A DNA stretch of 64,000 nucleotides, taken from the NCBI RefSeq assembly GCF_900090045.1, contig NC_041783.1:1-64000 (forward strand), given 5' to 3'. Origin of the DNA: Plasmodium malariae. Lineage: Eukaryota; Apicomplexa; Aconoidasida; Haemosporida; Plasmodiidae. The position numbers and the translations under genes are program-made. Shown here piece by piece: positions 1 through 13,965 of this stretch. Every line of letters begins with the position of its first letter. Within the stretch, counting starts at the first letter, position 1. Below the pieces are notes generated by a model, which searched no databases, was not told the DNA's origin, and was given only the letters and a program-made list of their open reading frames with translations.

Positions 1-3000
1 TATATTATATATCTTCATATCTATTAATTCATATATATATATATATTTATATTAATTCCTTAATACTTATTGATTTCTTGTAAATATAATGTCAGTTTCA
101 AAAATTATTTCTCGAAAATATTCCTTTTGTTATAATAGATTTGGTTTCATAACTTGTTCTTAAAGTTATAATGATAGAAACTCATATGTCTTCTTTATTT
201 TAATATTTTGCTTAAAAATTAATTATTGTGCATTATACATGTATTCAATGAAATTGTTATTTACTTTTTGTTTTATGAACTAATATTTTTACAATTATCC
301 TTATTATAGAACTAATAAATCATTTCTATAATACTAATACTACTATGATAGGTATTGAATCATGTTAACACAAATATATTTATGTTAACGTAATCTGTAA
401 AATAACGAAAATTACAGACTTTATCCACGTGTCTTTTATTGTAGTTTATAATTTTACTAACATTTATATTTTCTAAGAGATTTATGTTCTTATAACATTT
501 ATCTTCATATTACAATTATATCAATTTTCATATTACAAATAAGTTTACATACATTTATCTAATATCATTTTTACAAAAAATGTGGTATAACCTTTTTTTT
601 CAAGTTCCAAATGAATTAATACATTATATGCAAATTTGAATATGCAAATTACATCGGTATATATTTATTATAATACCTATGTGGTTCCTTATATTGTTGT
701 GTATGTGTGGTAATTACTCTAAACCTATGCATGTACGAGTATGTCCAGCTTACTCATATACATTTTTATGTGTATGTATAAGTATTGTCTTATCGCACTA
801 TGAATACTAATACTCTTACTTTTTCCCTATATACATTTGCACTATACACATTTACATTGATTTTATATGTTTCCCTTCTAAATGCTCACAGCGAATGTTC
901 TAATTAAAACTCTTCATAGGAATAATTGATAAAGGTAATAAACAGTACGTTTGCTATTTTGATATAATATAATATGGGATGAACACAAACGAATTTACGG
1001 TGAACGTAATTAACATAATGTACACTCTGTTTATGTGCCTTAAATATTTTTGCGCATATTTTTTTTTTTTATTAACAACCTTAAGAGAAATATCTTCATC
1101 AACGAACTTCATTCATTAGTGATATTCTCCCTTGTCATATAACAGAGTTCTATTATTCATCTTATTCTATCCTATACCCATAAACGTTTACATAGAAATT
1201 TATATAATGTGGACACATAATGTAGTTATTTGCTCAAATACATGCATAGAAAAATGCGAATATACAAAAGTTTGTATATATATATATATATATGTGTGTG
1301 CTCATGTGCACACATGTACTACATGCCAATGTAAATAGTCTAGCAAAAGGAAAGATATTGCATGAAAAAAAAAGGAAAATTATATATAAGTGCATATTAT
1401 GTGCATAAATAATTCTATTCTGTGAACATACCCATAAATTCACTTAAATTTAACCTAAAACTGTTTTACTAATCTACTTTAAATTGCTATCCAAAGATAA
1501 ATATATAATTCGATTCATTTTGTTCTAAATGATCTATGTGCTTATTAGTGTCTATATGAATATATTCTGTTGACGAAAATAATAACATATAAAAAGTTTT
1601 ACAAATATAATTCTAACACTCAGTTATAATAAGAATTTCCTGAAACGATAATATAAGATGATATAAAGTATAGTATTCCTAATAAAACATATTGTATTTC
1701 ATTTATTTGTTATGCTTTTTCATGAACACTTTGTGCAGGATTAAATGATTCCATAAACACCTTCAAAATTTTGATGAAATAATTCAAAGTGCTTTAATTT
1801 ATATATAAATAAATAGATTTTTTGAAATTCAGTAAGATTCATATGTAGAATCACATGAATGGACACATACTCTTATCAATTGAATGCATACATGTACACA
1901 TATGAATTCGTACTTACATGTAAAAGATAAAATAACATATATGATACATAAAATTTTTTCTAACAAAATAGATTTTATTTATTATAATTCCAAATCCAAT
2001 AGGAGTACATAATTACAAATTTATTTTCGCAGTGTCTTTTTTGTGTACACGAACTAAACAAGAAAAACTAAAGTAAAAAAATGTAAACTGTTTCCCTTTC
2101 TATTGCTTTTATTTTTTTTTTCATATTTTTCTTGCATTAATCATTTATAGTTATATCCGTTTCCATTTCTGGAAGAATATCCTTTCCAATTAAAAATTCA
2201 CCAATAAAAATAGAATAAAAAAAAAAAATGATTTTCAAAAGTACATTACATTTATATATTTTTTATCACGATTAATTATATATTATCTTATACTGTTTTC
2301 TTTTATGTTTCCTGTATTCATTTGTTCTGGATTTACTTTCACATGAACTCTCAGCTATACTTTTTCTTCTCTTTTCCCCTTTTATAGATTAACATTCTTT
2401 ACGAAGATTAAATCCTCATAAAAAAAAATACAACTAAGGAAAAAACAGTCTAGGTCATTATCTGCATATTTCATCTAATACAATGAATACATTGTTAAAA
2501 CATTACATATTCTATTTTCTGTTTCAATAAAAGTTTGTTTACTCAATCCTTTAACTTGTAATCTCCAAAGAATAGTACAACAAGAATACAAAGAATATTA
2601 ACATTTACATTTATAATTGCTTATTTAACAAAAATTACTATAATAAGTTGTTCGATTCATAATTTAGTTACTTTTTCACAACGACATTATGCAAATTCTG
2701 TTACTCCTTATATTTAAAAATTCTTACATAATAAAATTCCATGAAACTTTATTAATATTTTACTTTTTAATTAAAAAATTTTAAGTATTAATTGCATAAA
2801 AAATGAAGGCTAAAAAGATGAGTTAAAATGGAAAACTAAAATAGTTAAATTGAAAAGATAAGTCAAAATATAACGTTAAAACCTTTAGACATATATGTAC
2901 ATATATAATCTACATTCCTTACATAAACATACATATACATATGTGAAAATAATATAAACTAATTAAAAAAAACAAATAAAATATGTTTACTTTTTTAATG

Positions 3001-6000
3001 AGAATATCTATTGATACATATTCATGAATATGAAACTAATGTTATAATATATGTAATAATATACTTTGAAATATAAGTAAAAATTTGGTTATTTTATTTT
3101 TGCTTATGTTTGTAAATATATAATATTATGATATAATAAAATTTACCATATTTATATTTTTCAATCCAAATTCTTTTGTATTTTTAAAAATTCAAATAAA
3201 TAGAACTATTATTTTATTCAAAAAAAAAAAAAAAAACGAAATTTTGAATATGATATAGAGAAATACAAACAAGCGTATTACATATAGTCTTCAATGTACC
3301 AAAAATTGAATTAAATATAACGATGTACATAAAAAAGGTATGAAAAAAGAATATATACCTAGGAAATATTCAAATTTTGGAACTTAAATGAAATTATAAA
3401 GTTCATGAAAGCAATATAGTGAAAATATTTTTATTCTTATGACTTGCTACAAACACGTCTGAAATTTAATGTTATGCTTAAATAATGAAACAAATAAGTA
3501 TAATAACATTGTGATGCATTAAATGTATTGCTTATACTACTGTAAATAATGTCATTAATAAATAAAGGAATTATAATTTGTTTATTTATTACATATTATT
3601 TAAATGGACAGATATGTGTAACACCTATAAATGTATATATATAATTCCTCTATTTAATAAAAAAAACAAAAAATTCATATATATTATAATATTCACAAAT
3701 TATTAGTTAAATGAATATATAACACATTAATAACTATAAATACCTTATTTGTTCATTTATTTAAACATTTATTTATTTGTTTGTCTATATTATTTTCTGT
3801 AAATTATTTTCAACTATAAATAAAAATATAAAAATTTTAGTTATTTTTTTTTTGTTGTTGTTTATTAATAAATACGTTTTACAGTCCTTACTTAATACAA
3901 TACTTAATTTTTAAATGATAAATTTTTTTAAAGGTTAATATAGATAAATTTGAAAAAACCATAGATTAGTATATAATTAATAGGTATTACTAGAGTGTGC
4001 CTCATCTAATAAAAGCCATAGCGCTAAAAATAATAAATAGCAGTAATTCTATTTTCATATGATATAAAAAAATTTTTTTTTATGTATCTATATCATTTAA
4101 CACGAATGTAATCATAGCAAGCATAGTAAAAAATAGTATTAGATTACACAACTTATAATTAAGATGCATAATAGTATTTTAATTGTAGTGTTTTTAGAAA
4201 TGAATATTCTATAAATTCTGTGGAAAGGTTTAATAATACAGTAAAAATGACTTCATATATGATATTTCTTTTATATAATTTTCATTTTGTATTCAATGAA
4301 AATAATTAGATATAAAAAATAAATAATAAATCAAATTATTCTTTGAATTATCCTTAATCAAAACTATGTATTTACTAGTGATTATATAATCTCCTTTAAT
4401 ATCTAGTTTTCATTTGAAATACTAAGATTATTATTTGATCACTGTTCTAATAATGAATGTAAAATATTTGGATCCCTCGTTAAAAATTCATATAAAATTT
4501 TTAAATATTGTATAGATACAAGAAAATTTAAAGTTTATATGTATTTTCAAAATTATGCGTTTCAACTAATAACAAATTTAGAATAGTTATATTATGATAT
4601 ATATGAAACAGCTTGACTTCATCCAGTTTCATTGCAATATTTGTTCCCAAATTTCAAATAAATAAGCATGCATATTATCCATTTTTAGATTATTGTTAAT
4701 TAATTGAGTACTAGATAAAATGTAATTGATTTTACTCCAAATAATTATTTTTGTTTATATGTAAATATATACAAAAAAAAATATATTATTTCAATAGATT
4801 ATTTTATATACATATATATATATAATATATGCATATAAGAATATATATTAATTAAATATTATTATATTTAATATTAACAAAAAACAAAAATATATTCATT
4901 TTATTAAAATTTTTGTTATCATGCTGTTCACTGTTCCCAGGCATAATTACATATATACGGTAGTTTCATATTCTCCAGGATTAATTATTCATTTAGAAGG
5001 TAAAATATATGCATGCATTATTTAGTTCATTAAAAAATACATTTTCTGATCCAAGCAGTTATTACAATTGAAAGATATTTTAATATTTCTTTGTAAATTC
5101 TATAGCATTCCATCAAAAATTAAAATGAGTAAACGAAATTTATATATTACCTTTATCACAATGTCGTTTTATGGGGAACACTATACATTACACCTATACA
5201 ATTAAATATTTTAAAAAATATATAGCATCATTATAAATGCAAAATATTAAAATATGTCCAATACATAGAAACCATGTTACTTATTTATAGATTATCTATA
5301 AAAATAAGTTAATTTCATCACTTTTATTTTTTTAAAAATATTATCATTATTTTTTTGAAGAAATTACTAATGTATATATAAATCATAAATATTTTTATAT
5401 ACCTCTAAAATGATTTTAATATATTACATATTATATGTACTCTCATAAAAAAATATCAAAAATATATGAATAAATATATATGTATAATTGTATGATTTTA
5501 AAAGATATATATCCATTTTCATTACCCTTAATGATAATTCTTATATTTATAGATATATAACACATTTTTTAGAGGTATTTTATTATGAAAAAGCAAAGAT
5601 AACAAGAAAATAATTCCACTATAGTTTGATAATATGTTATTATAAATAATTTATCAATTCAATCCTTTAGTAATATAAAAAGTAAAAAAAAATTACATAT
5701 ATTCTATTTTTATATAAATTTTCATTATAGCGTAAATATAAATAATTTTTCAAAATTGAATTAACGTCACAATAAAAAATAATAATAATAATCAGTTAAA
5801 TGCCTTTATTTCTATATTTAACTAGAAATAGTAACATTCGTGATGTTATCTATTATAAATATACTCCATACAAAAAATATATTATTTAAATATATACTTA
5901 TATTTTCCCCCTTTTAATATAAGAAAAAGCAGCTAAGCGTTTTTTTGAAAAGACTTTTACAATAAATATATTTTATAATTCATATAAAATGAAACATACG

Positions 6001-6582
6001 TTATAGAATAAATAAAAGGTTCTTAAGTAAAATTACATTTACATATATTATTCAAACAAAGCACATTTGCTCCTTTCAATCAAATACATATAAAGTTACA
6101 TTCACTTTTAATTTAAAAGTAATAATACATTTTTATAATTGTGTAAGCAAATTATAATTTTATAATGGAACTTGTTAAAAAATAGAAAGTACCCTTTATA
6201 ATAGTACAAATATAGAATAATACGGCTTAAATAAAATTATAAGTATTATTTTATTACATATAAAGTTTGATACATAAAAACACATTTTTCACGTAAATAT
6301 ATTTATATATGTAAATATATATTTTAAACTATGATATATGATAAACATAAACAATACTTTATATTCCATATTTAAAATAATTCTAAAACTCTCAAATTCA
6401 TCAAAATAAACAGTGAGCATATTTTTTCTCAGTATTATATCAATATAACATAAGAGAAAAAGCATTTAAAAAATTTAAACGATTATATATATGTTTATTA
6501 AGTAGAGATCTAAAACTATTACAGAAAATATTTCATATTGAAGATTACATTTCCGAAACAAATATATTCCTCATTATATATT
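1..6582. other. Gene-free subtelomeric stretch
   Basis: No supported gene in either strand; short open frames here have low-complexity Ile/Tyr/Lys/Asn composition and lie over TA and poly(A) tracts. The part from about 700 to 1400 is relatively less AT-rich, with CATGTAC/GTGTG-type words also present in the second copy near 53170-53280. Most of the stretch has a recognisable partner in 52450-58990, so it is conserved as duplicated DNA, not as coding sequence. Confidence 0.6.
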
Positions 6583-7509
6583 TTACCTTTTTCTGAACTT
6601 AATTTTTTGATATTTTTTAACTTTTTTATGGTAGTAAAAAATGTATAATATTGTGGTGAAACCTAGTATTAAGAAAGGTATTAAATAAATTACATATATT
6701 AGAAAAGGTTTAGTCATAAGCGTCCACGTTTTTCCACTACTTCCCATATTATTTGTGGCCATAAGAAATCTAAATTAAGATTTTCAAAAAAGAACGTAAA
6801 TGCGCAGACCACCCTTTCCAAGTGATTCTATTCAACACACTACAACCAGCCTCCAAGTCCATATCCACAGAAAAATCTAATATTAGGTAGGTTGATAATA
6901 ATATGAACAAGAATAAAGGTAAAATAATTCGTACTCTGTATTTTTTAAATACTGTTTTTCTGAAAATTTTATCACTTATAGTCTTGGTGTTCTGAAGAAA
7001 ATCTATATAATCAAGTTCTTTGAATATTTTTTTTCCATATGGGAATATTTTTTTGTTTCAAACATACAAGATTTATTTTTCATATGTTGTTTATGGCCTC
7101 TTATACTCATTGATGAAATTTCATTAGACCATTTGTTTTTTTCTCTTAACTTCTTTTCGTAATTACGTATATCCTCTTTTAAACATAACAAATTTGAATC
7201 CTTATCGTGTTTATATTTTGCTAGTATCCTATATGTTCTTGCATCCATTTTCTTTCCATGAATGCATTTATCATCTACAGAATTCTTAAATATACTCTAA
7301 AAAAACCAAGTAAATATTTGTTATTTAAAGTATAAATTATTTTATGATAAAAAAACTTTTTAATAAAAATAAAACACTAAAAATGATAATAATCCAAATA
7401 TCCTTAAATAATCTTATAATACCACACAATTCTTAAAATGGCATATCCCGGACAAAAGCACAAACTCAGCAATTTTAATAAATAAAAGTAACTTAATTTT
7501 TTGTTTCAT
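6583..7509 (-). pseudogene. Broken fam-l-type exported protein gene
   Basis: Exon 1 (7509-7423) codes for 29 residues beginning MKQKIKLLLF, a hydrophobic signal-type segment, and ends at a GTATTATAAG donor. Exon 2 starts at 7296 after TTTTTTTAG, in phase 0, and carries RILAK at residues 52-56 and the FETKKYSH signature. The frame is then lost: a run of 8 T (plus strand, near 7025-7032) where the intact relative has the equivalent of 9 shifts MEKKIFKELD out of frame. A second one-base loss lies near 6868-6873, in the DFSCGYG motif, and stop codons follow near 6842. The C-terminal YYHKKVKKYQKIKFRKR is still readable to the TAA at 6583. It is the duplicate of the intact gene at 58996-59985. Homopolymer errors could explain the first lesion, but not the stops. 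Confidence 0.85.
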
Positions 7510-9856
7510 GATATATTATTTTAATACTGCAATATATCCTGTAAAGAACAAAATAAACTACAATATAAATGTATTAATGATAAAGCATACTATAATTATT
7601 AATTTAATTTTTTTTTTTTTTTTACTTTTTATTTATTTGCATAGAATTAATAAAACGTATATACATATAATTCACTTTACAACGGAGACTAAGAAAAATA
7701 AATTTTATATATATTACAAAAGTTTTATTGTAATCTTTTGTTTGAAAAAAAAATTTCATATAAATATAATATTTTTCATTTTTTGAAAAATGTTAAAATA
7801 TATGATTAAATATAGTATATTAGAAAAATAATCTTATTTATTAATTCTTTTTAAAAATAAAAAAAGAAAAAAAATTAAGTTTTCTTAATATTTATAAATA
7901 TTTACGTTAGGTAGTATATATAATGTATACGTCACAGAATGTATATACTATAGAAAGTATAAAATATAGGTCATATTTTGTCCCATATATTAAGAAAATA
8001 TTATATAATTTCAATGATGTTTTTCTATTAATAATATTAATTTTATAAATAATATATTTTGGAAAATTCGATAACTTCTAATAGGATATGTATTATTATA
8101 ATAATATTAAAATAGTAGTAATTAATGTAGAAATCATATCTTTGTGCAATAATTTATCATATATTATTTATAACACTTACATTATATAATGCTTCATAAT
8201 ATATTTAATAATTCTCATTTATATAATATGACTGAATCTATAAAACAATTTCTAATTTTAGAATAATAAATAAATTATAATGTTTTATTTTTGCTTAATA
8301 TCCTGTGGAAATCACAATTTTTATTAAAGTTTAATTTACGTCCATATTTGTACTTATAAAGTTTTTAAATTCTTCTGCTTAAACTTTTTTGTTAATTAAT
8401 TATACTAGTTTATAAAAAATTCAATAAAAAGAAATAATAAAAAATTAAATAAGCATATGGAAATTCTTTCTTTAAATGTATTATTATTGGTATAAAATTG
8501 CAGCATTAACATATCTCTCAAATTTTTTATTAATAAAAATTCATATATTTTTTAGTTACGAATTTATTTCATCACAAATATTTATATGAATTTTGTAAAA
8601 TTCATTTAAGTTAACCATTATGTAAACGTAATAATAGAATGATGAAAATATGTTTTCTCCTATTTATTGGAAACATATAACTTTGCGCGAAATATATAAT
8701 GAACAATATGCAACTGCAGCTAAAAATAAAATTAGACTAATAAATAAAGATTATTTCCTTAAAAACAGGAACAACACTAATTATAAACCTAAATCTATAC
8801 TTATGAATTATATATTAAAAGAATTCTTTTTCGTTTTTACTTTTACATAAAAACAGAAAATTATAAATAAGAAATAATTAGTAGTGTTGAACATAAACTA
8901 TGTGTATTAATATACGTCTTCTAAATAATATTATAAACTAATATATTTATAAAATATAATAAAAAACAGCAAAAATATATAATTTATTTATATATTTTCA
9001 ATATATTATATATTTAATTTATTCTTCTAAAAATGAATTAACACCACAATTAAGCACAATAATAATATAGCAGATACATTTAACTCCTCATATAACTGTA
9101 AAGATATGGAATCCAAAAGTTTGTATGTAATGACAAATAATTCATACTTAACAAAGATATCTTTCTATTTTAGATAACTTCAAATTTTTATTATGTAAAC
9201 AAAACTAAATGTACATCATAAAACTTTTTTCATTAACTATGTCCTATAATATATTTCTTACAATACATATTTTATTTAATTAATAAAAATAGTTCCTTTG
9301 ATAAAAATAATACATATATACAGGTCAAAGCAACAAAATATATGTATTTCCTTTCATTAAATAATAAATAAGACACATTTGTTTTTAACAGAAAACTAAT
9401 AATATGTTTTCCAAATAGCAAAAAAAAATTATTTATCTAGTACTAGAATAAGACAATTAATAAAAAGTATCATTTCATATATTTCATATATAAATGAACA
9501 CATTATTTTATTAATATTATACGAATTCTTGTGTGATATATATTAATTTTAACGTACGAAATGTTTTTCTAAAAAATTTTTTTTAATACATAAATATATA
9601 TATTAGTCCATTATATAAAATTAAAATGAAGTACAATTTAAAATTCACATTTAAAAAAATCAAAATTATCAAAATTACAAAAAGTTAAAAACATATATTT
9701 TTTGTGATGCGTATAAAAAGGATCACACATATTATGATTTCTTTATAAAATATAAACTATTATGCCTATCCTTTCCAAGCTAATCACCAAATATTTTATA
9801 GTTATTATAAAAACAATAAAAAACATTTTAGAAAAAAATATATACCTATTATGCGC
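7510..9856. other. Spacer between fam-l and fam-m, duplicated at 59986-62300
   Basis: This holds the 5' flank of the upstream-facing fam-l gene, including a block at about 7919-8062 that recurs some 500 bases upstream of the other family genes. Two coding-like patches also appear: 8650-8850 on plus (66 codons) and about 9250-9480 on minus, each with a partner in the second copy. Neither is clearly a gene. The rest is AT-rich filler. Confidence 0.5.
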
Positions 9857-10693
9857 TTACTCAGATATCAACTTAATTTTTTCATATTTTTCATTATTTT
9901 TTAAAATCCTAGGAATCACTATTATAATTATTATAGATAATATAACAATAAGTAAGCCAAATAATACCGTAAAAACATAGGGTCCTGCTTTTGTAGCAGT
10001 ATCATTGGAAAATAACAACTTGCGAACACTTTCCCTGCACTTCCAAACAGTTTAAATCCTTCTAATATGGCGTATGCTACTCCCACCACGAATAAAAGAA
10101 AAAACAGAGTAACCCCAAATCCATAACTTCTAAACTTTGTTTTTTGTAAAGCTATATCACAAATTCTTCGATTTCTTTCAACAATATTATCATAATCTTT
10201 TTTTGTGATCCATTTTTTTTCAAAATGGAAATGCTTTCCATCAAACATTCCATTATTATAATCTATAATTTCAGTATAGTAACTTGCATTATTTAGCGAT
10301 CTTCTATTCGATTTTTTGTTTTTTCTATTATCGTTTTCTCCACTAAATGGTATATCTTCTTTTAAACCTAAAATATTTGAGCACATTTCCTGCTTATGTT
10401 TTGCTAATGATCGAGAATTTGTTGTATATATTTTTCTACCAACGTCGTAATTCTCACCAAAATATTTGTTAAAAGTAAGCTAATAAATTAAGTAAATAAT
10501 TATTATTTAAAATAATAAATAGTGTATCACACTAAAAATACGTACTTTAAAAAAACAACAATAAATATATTAATAATATATCTATCCTTAAATAATATTA
10601 TAATACCTCATAATCGTTAAAATAGCATATCCACGCCGAAAGGATAAACGAAGCAATTTTGACATATAAGATTATTTTAATATTTTGTTCCAT
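9857..10693 (-). pseudogene. fam-m-type exported protein gene with one frameshift
   Basis: Exon 1 (10693-10607) gives 29 residues starting MEQNIKIILY, ending at donor GTATTATAA. Exon 2 begins at 10479 after TTATTAG, in phase 0. It contains RSLAK at residues 52-56, the YYTEIIDYNNGMFDGKHFHFEKKW signature region at about residues 96-119, a conserved CDIAL helix, and a first membrane segment at about residues 152-170. One A appears to be missing near 10018-10020, where the relative at 62301-63169 reads AKLLF. After it, the other frame is open to a proper family end, PRILKNNEKYEKIKLISE, with TAA at 9857. One lesion only, so this may be a young pseudogene or a sequencing error. It sits transcriptionally upstream of the fam-l pseudogene at 6583-7509. 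Confidence 0.85.
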
Positions 10694-13280
10694 TTTATAG
10701 ATTTTTTATATTCTCATATACATAGTAAGCATAAAATTAAAATTAATATAATATATATTTAATGATAAAGGTACTATATTTATTTTTACAATTTTTTTTT
10801 ATTATTTTTTCGTCACAACGTGATGAAATATAGATAATTGTAATAATTTTATAACGAAGATCAAGAAAAATGATTTTAAATATATATTATAGAATATTTA
10901 TCTTAATTGTATTTTTAAAAAACTAATTTACGTTAAAATATAATAATCTGAATTCATTCATAAATATCCATGATACATATATCAATTATTTAATATAGTA
11001 GAAATATAAAATTTTTATATTTATTAGTCTTTATCATAAAAAGAAAGATATATATTTTACTTCATGATGTTCGTAAGTATTGAGTTTATCTAATATATAG
11101 GATATATAGAATATAAAACATTTAGAATATATATAATGTATCATTTTACATTTTAAAAAAATAATTGCAAAAATTAATGAAATTTTTTTTTTTTTTTTTT
11201 TTATATAATTTTAATCTTTTTGCTATTTATAAAATATAATGAATATTATAATAAATTGAAAATGTTAATATTGTTTACAATATATTTTGTTATATCATTC
11301 GTATGAGTTTCAATTTTTTATAAACTATAATATACATAATAAATTAAATTTATAAATATTCTGCCTAATCTATAAAACAATTTTCATTTTAGCATTATAT
11401 TTTCATATTAAAATGATTATTTAATTTTAATGTATGTCTATATTTATAAAATAAATTGATTTAATTCGACGTTATGCATATATATATTTGTTTTTAATTT
11501 AATGTAAGTATTTGTAAGAAATAACAATATAAAAAGAAAAAAAACTTAAAAATATATTAAAATTTTTATTTGTATGTTGTTCGATTTTTTTTAGCGAATA
11601 TCTGCATAAATTTATCTCAATTTTTATATCTTCAAGTATATTTACATATAAGAAAAAATGAAACACACAAGCTCTATCAACGTTTAAAAAGTAACATTTG
11701 AAATATATATAGCGTGATATTAATATACGAAATATTAATTTTAACATGTTGATTAAAATTGAATTTACAGAATAAATTTTTTAATAAAATTAGTATTTAA
11801 TAATTTCAAAAAATCTGAAACGTTCTTTAGTAAAACAATTCAGTTTATTCTTATATAATTAAAAATTTTATAAAACATATATCTTAACATTTTAATTAAA
11901 ATATATCAAAGCTCACATAATTAACAATAGCACAATAATATTTTTATTAGCATATATTTATAAGGTGAATATTACTTTACTGGAGAGTATTACTTATATA
12001 AAAAAATACTTAGCTATTATGATAAACACCTTCTTCTTTTACATGCATTTTTTAGCCTATTGTTTCTTCTACAAACATATTTGCACAGAAAAAATGCAGA
12101 GTAGCACAAATGTATAAATGAATATCTATATATAAAGACATTATGGAATATATGTATTTAACCTAAAATTTATTTACATTTTGTTTAATGGTTTATTCGA
12201 TTTTATTATATATTTTTGATTCATTTTCATAAAGTACAAAATGTTTAAGGAATAACAAAATTAATAACTGTTCTTTTATATGTATCAATACTGTAAGAAT
12301 TGTCTCAAGAATTTATTCTCTTGGTACTGTCCAAAAAAAAAGGGATAATAATTTTTTATTATAAAATTTCTTTTATATTAGGAATTAATTAATTCTCATA
12401 ATATAATTTAATATATAACTAGTATACGCTTTATGTAATGATGCAAGGAATTTATTTCCTTCATTTAATTATAAAGGTACATGAATATTAAAATTGGTAA
12501 TTTTCTATTAATAACTAATTCGTAAAAGTAAAAAAATATTAGTTCATATGAGTAATTTCATCTTTAACTATTCAAGTATTCTATAAATATATTAAAATTA
12601 TATTTACATGAAATATGATTTGAAATATATACTTTTCATAACAATATTCTAAAAAGAATATTTATTAAATATACTTTTGTATAAAACGTACATATTAACA
12701 AGAAATAAAATACATATATTTATTTTTATTCAATAAAAAACTTCAAGGTGATTTTAAACTAAAACTAATATATAATTAAATTGTTAAATAAATTCTTCAT
12801 ATAATCACTTGCAACCATAAAAAAACCAATAAGAAGTATGGCTCTTAGAAGTGTAAATAGTTTCACTTCTTAGTTAAAGTTGTATTAATTGTAATTTAAT
12901 ACATTAAATTAAATAAAGACATGTAATTTGTAATAAGAATTTACATAAATTATATATACACATAATTCTTTCTTATATTCCCCATACTTTTATTATAAAT
13001 ATTGAGTAATATCTATTTAACATTCCTATGAAACACAATATATATATTATATAGTTATAACAAGTGTGAACAACAAATTAACTTATAAGAGTACAACATA
13101 TTAATAAAACAAATATAGAAACATTTGAACTGTTGTAAATATTTAATATGTATTTTTTTACTTTTGTGTGTTACTATATATAAGTACATAAACTACTATG
13201 TATAAATAATTTTATATAAATAAAATGAAGAATTTAACTGAGAATATAATATCTTTAATCAAAAAGTAGATCCTTATTAT
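10694..13280. other. Intergenic, no gene seen
   Basis: The first ~600 bases are the 5' flank of the fam-m gene, with a long poly(T) tract near 11184-11202 and a TATTGAGTTT...TATAGAATATA block shared with 63567-63600. An 82-codon minus-strand open frame at 11499-11747 is low-complexity and I do not accept it. Nothing else is recognisable. Confidence 0.5.
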
Positions 13281-13965
13281 TTATTCAAAAAATGCTTTTC
13301 TAAAGCTTTTATATTTATTATATTGATTTTTAAACTTCATTGAAAAAGTATCCTTCTTACATTTCAAAAATTTTACAAGAATATAAATAATCAATGAAAT
13401 AGTTAAAAAAACTAACAAAAATAAAACGAAATAATCATAATATTTCATAAATTCGTATAAAACATACTTCATTACTTCGTCGCGCGCAAAAATATTTTTC
13501 ATAATAAGAACATATAATAAATAACAGAAATCCATTAATAAAATATTTCAAGTAAAGCAAATATCAAATCTGCACTTTTATAATCTTAATATATTAAATC
13601 TTTTTTATGGGTAGAATCCGTGTATATCATAGAATTATATATAGGACTAAACAACCTATATAATATTTTTTCAAAGAAATAATCTATCTCTTCAAATGTT
13701 TTCCATATAATTGATCTTAATTATTTGATTAAACCTTTGGATGAAGTTCTTATGTTAATTTTATTCGTAGACACTCATTTTCCATCATATTATGATTCGT
13801 CTTTACCGTCCTCGTTTTTTGAAATATAAAATTCATTTTCAAATAATATGTCTTTTAATTCTACATTTTTTCTGTATGTCTCACCATACGACAACAAAAT
13901 ATCTTACGTTTTACATAATATTCTATGGGTACTGTTCATTTTATGGAAAGAATTATCAAAGCATA
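13281..13965 (-). pseudogene. Decayed exported-protein exon, unassigned family
   Basis: After an acceptor ACTTATAG at 13966-13967 a single frame can be followed with five in-frame stops: CFDNSFHKMNSTHRILCKT, stop, DILLSYGETYRKNVELKD, later KTFEEIDYFFEKILYRLF, then DYKSADLIFALLEIFY. A final frame change leads into an open 84-codon stretch (13535-13281) with a good membrane segment YDYFVLFLLVFLTISLII followed by a basic tail. RILCK resembles an export motif shortly after the exon start, as in Plasmodium exported proteins. I see no convincing exon 1. The product is not recognised; exported single- or double-membrane-span protein is inferred from layout. A second relic with a similar FLEKLL-RRFIPIY patch lies at about 49850-50260. 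Confidence 0.6.

Larger units (their letters stand above)
1..11500. repeat. Left copy of an ~11 kb segmental duplication
   Basis: This block is collinear with 52450-64000. Matching landmarks lie at an almost constant offset of about 52.4-52.5 kb: the opening CTATTAATTCATATAT stretch, the TATGTTTAC block near 2980 and 55465, the fam-l end (6583 and 58996), the fam-m end (9857 and 62301), the fam-m start (10693 and 63169) and the TATTGAGTTT block near 11076 and 63567. The copies are clearly diverged, with many indels, so the event is not recent. The left boundary lies outside the window. The alignment was made by eye. Confidence 0.8.

Noticed and set aside
1132..1443. Overlapping frames on both strands near TA and GT repeats
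   Set aside because: Caused by a TA/TG-rich repeat, giving IYIYIY on both strands; the second duplication copy does not keep them.
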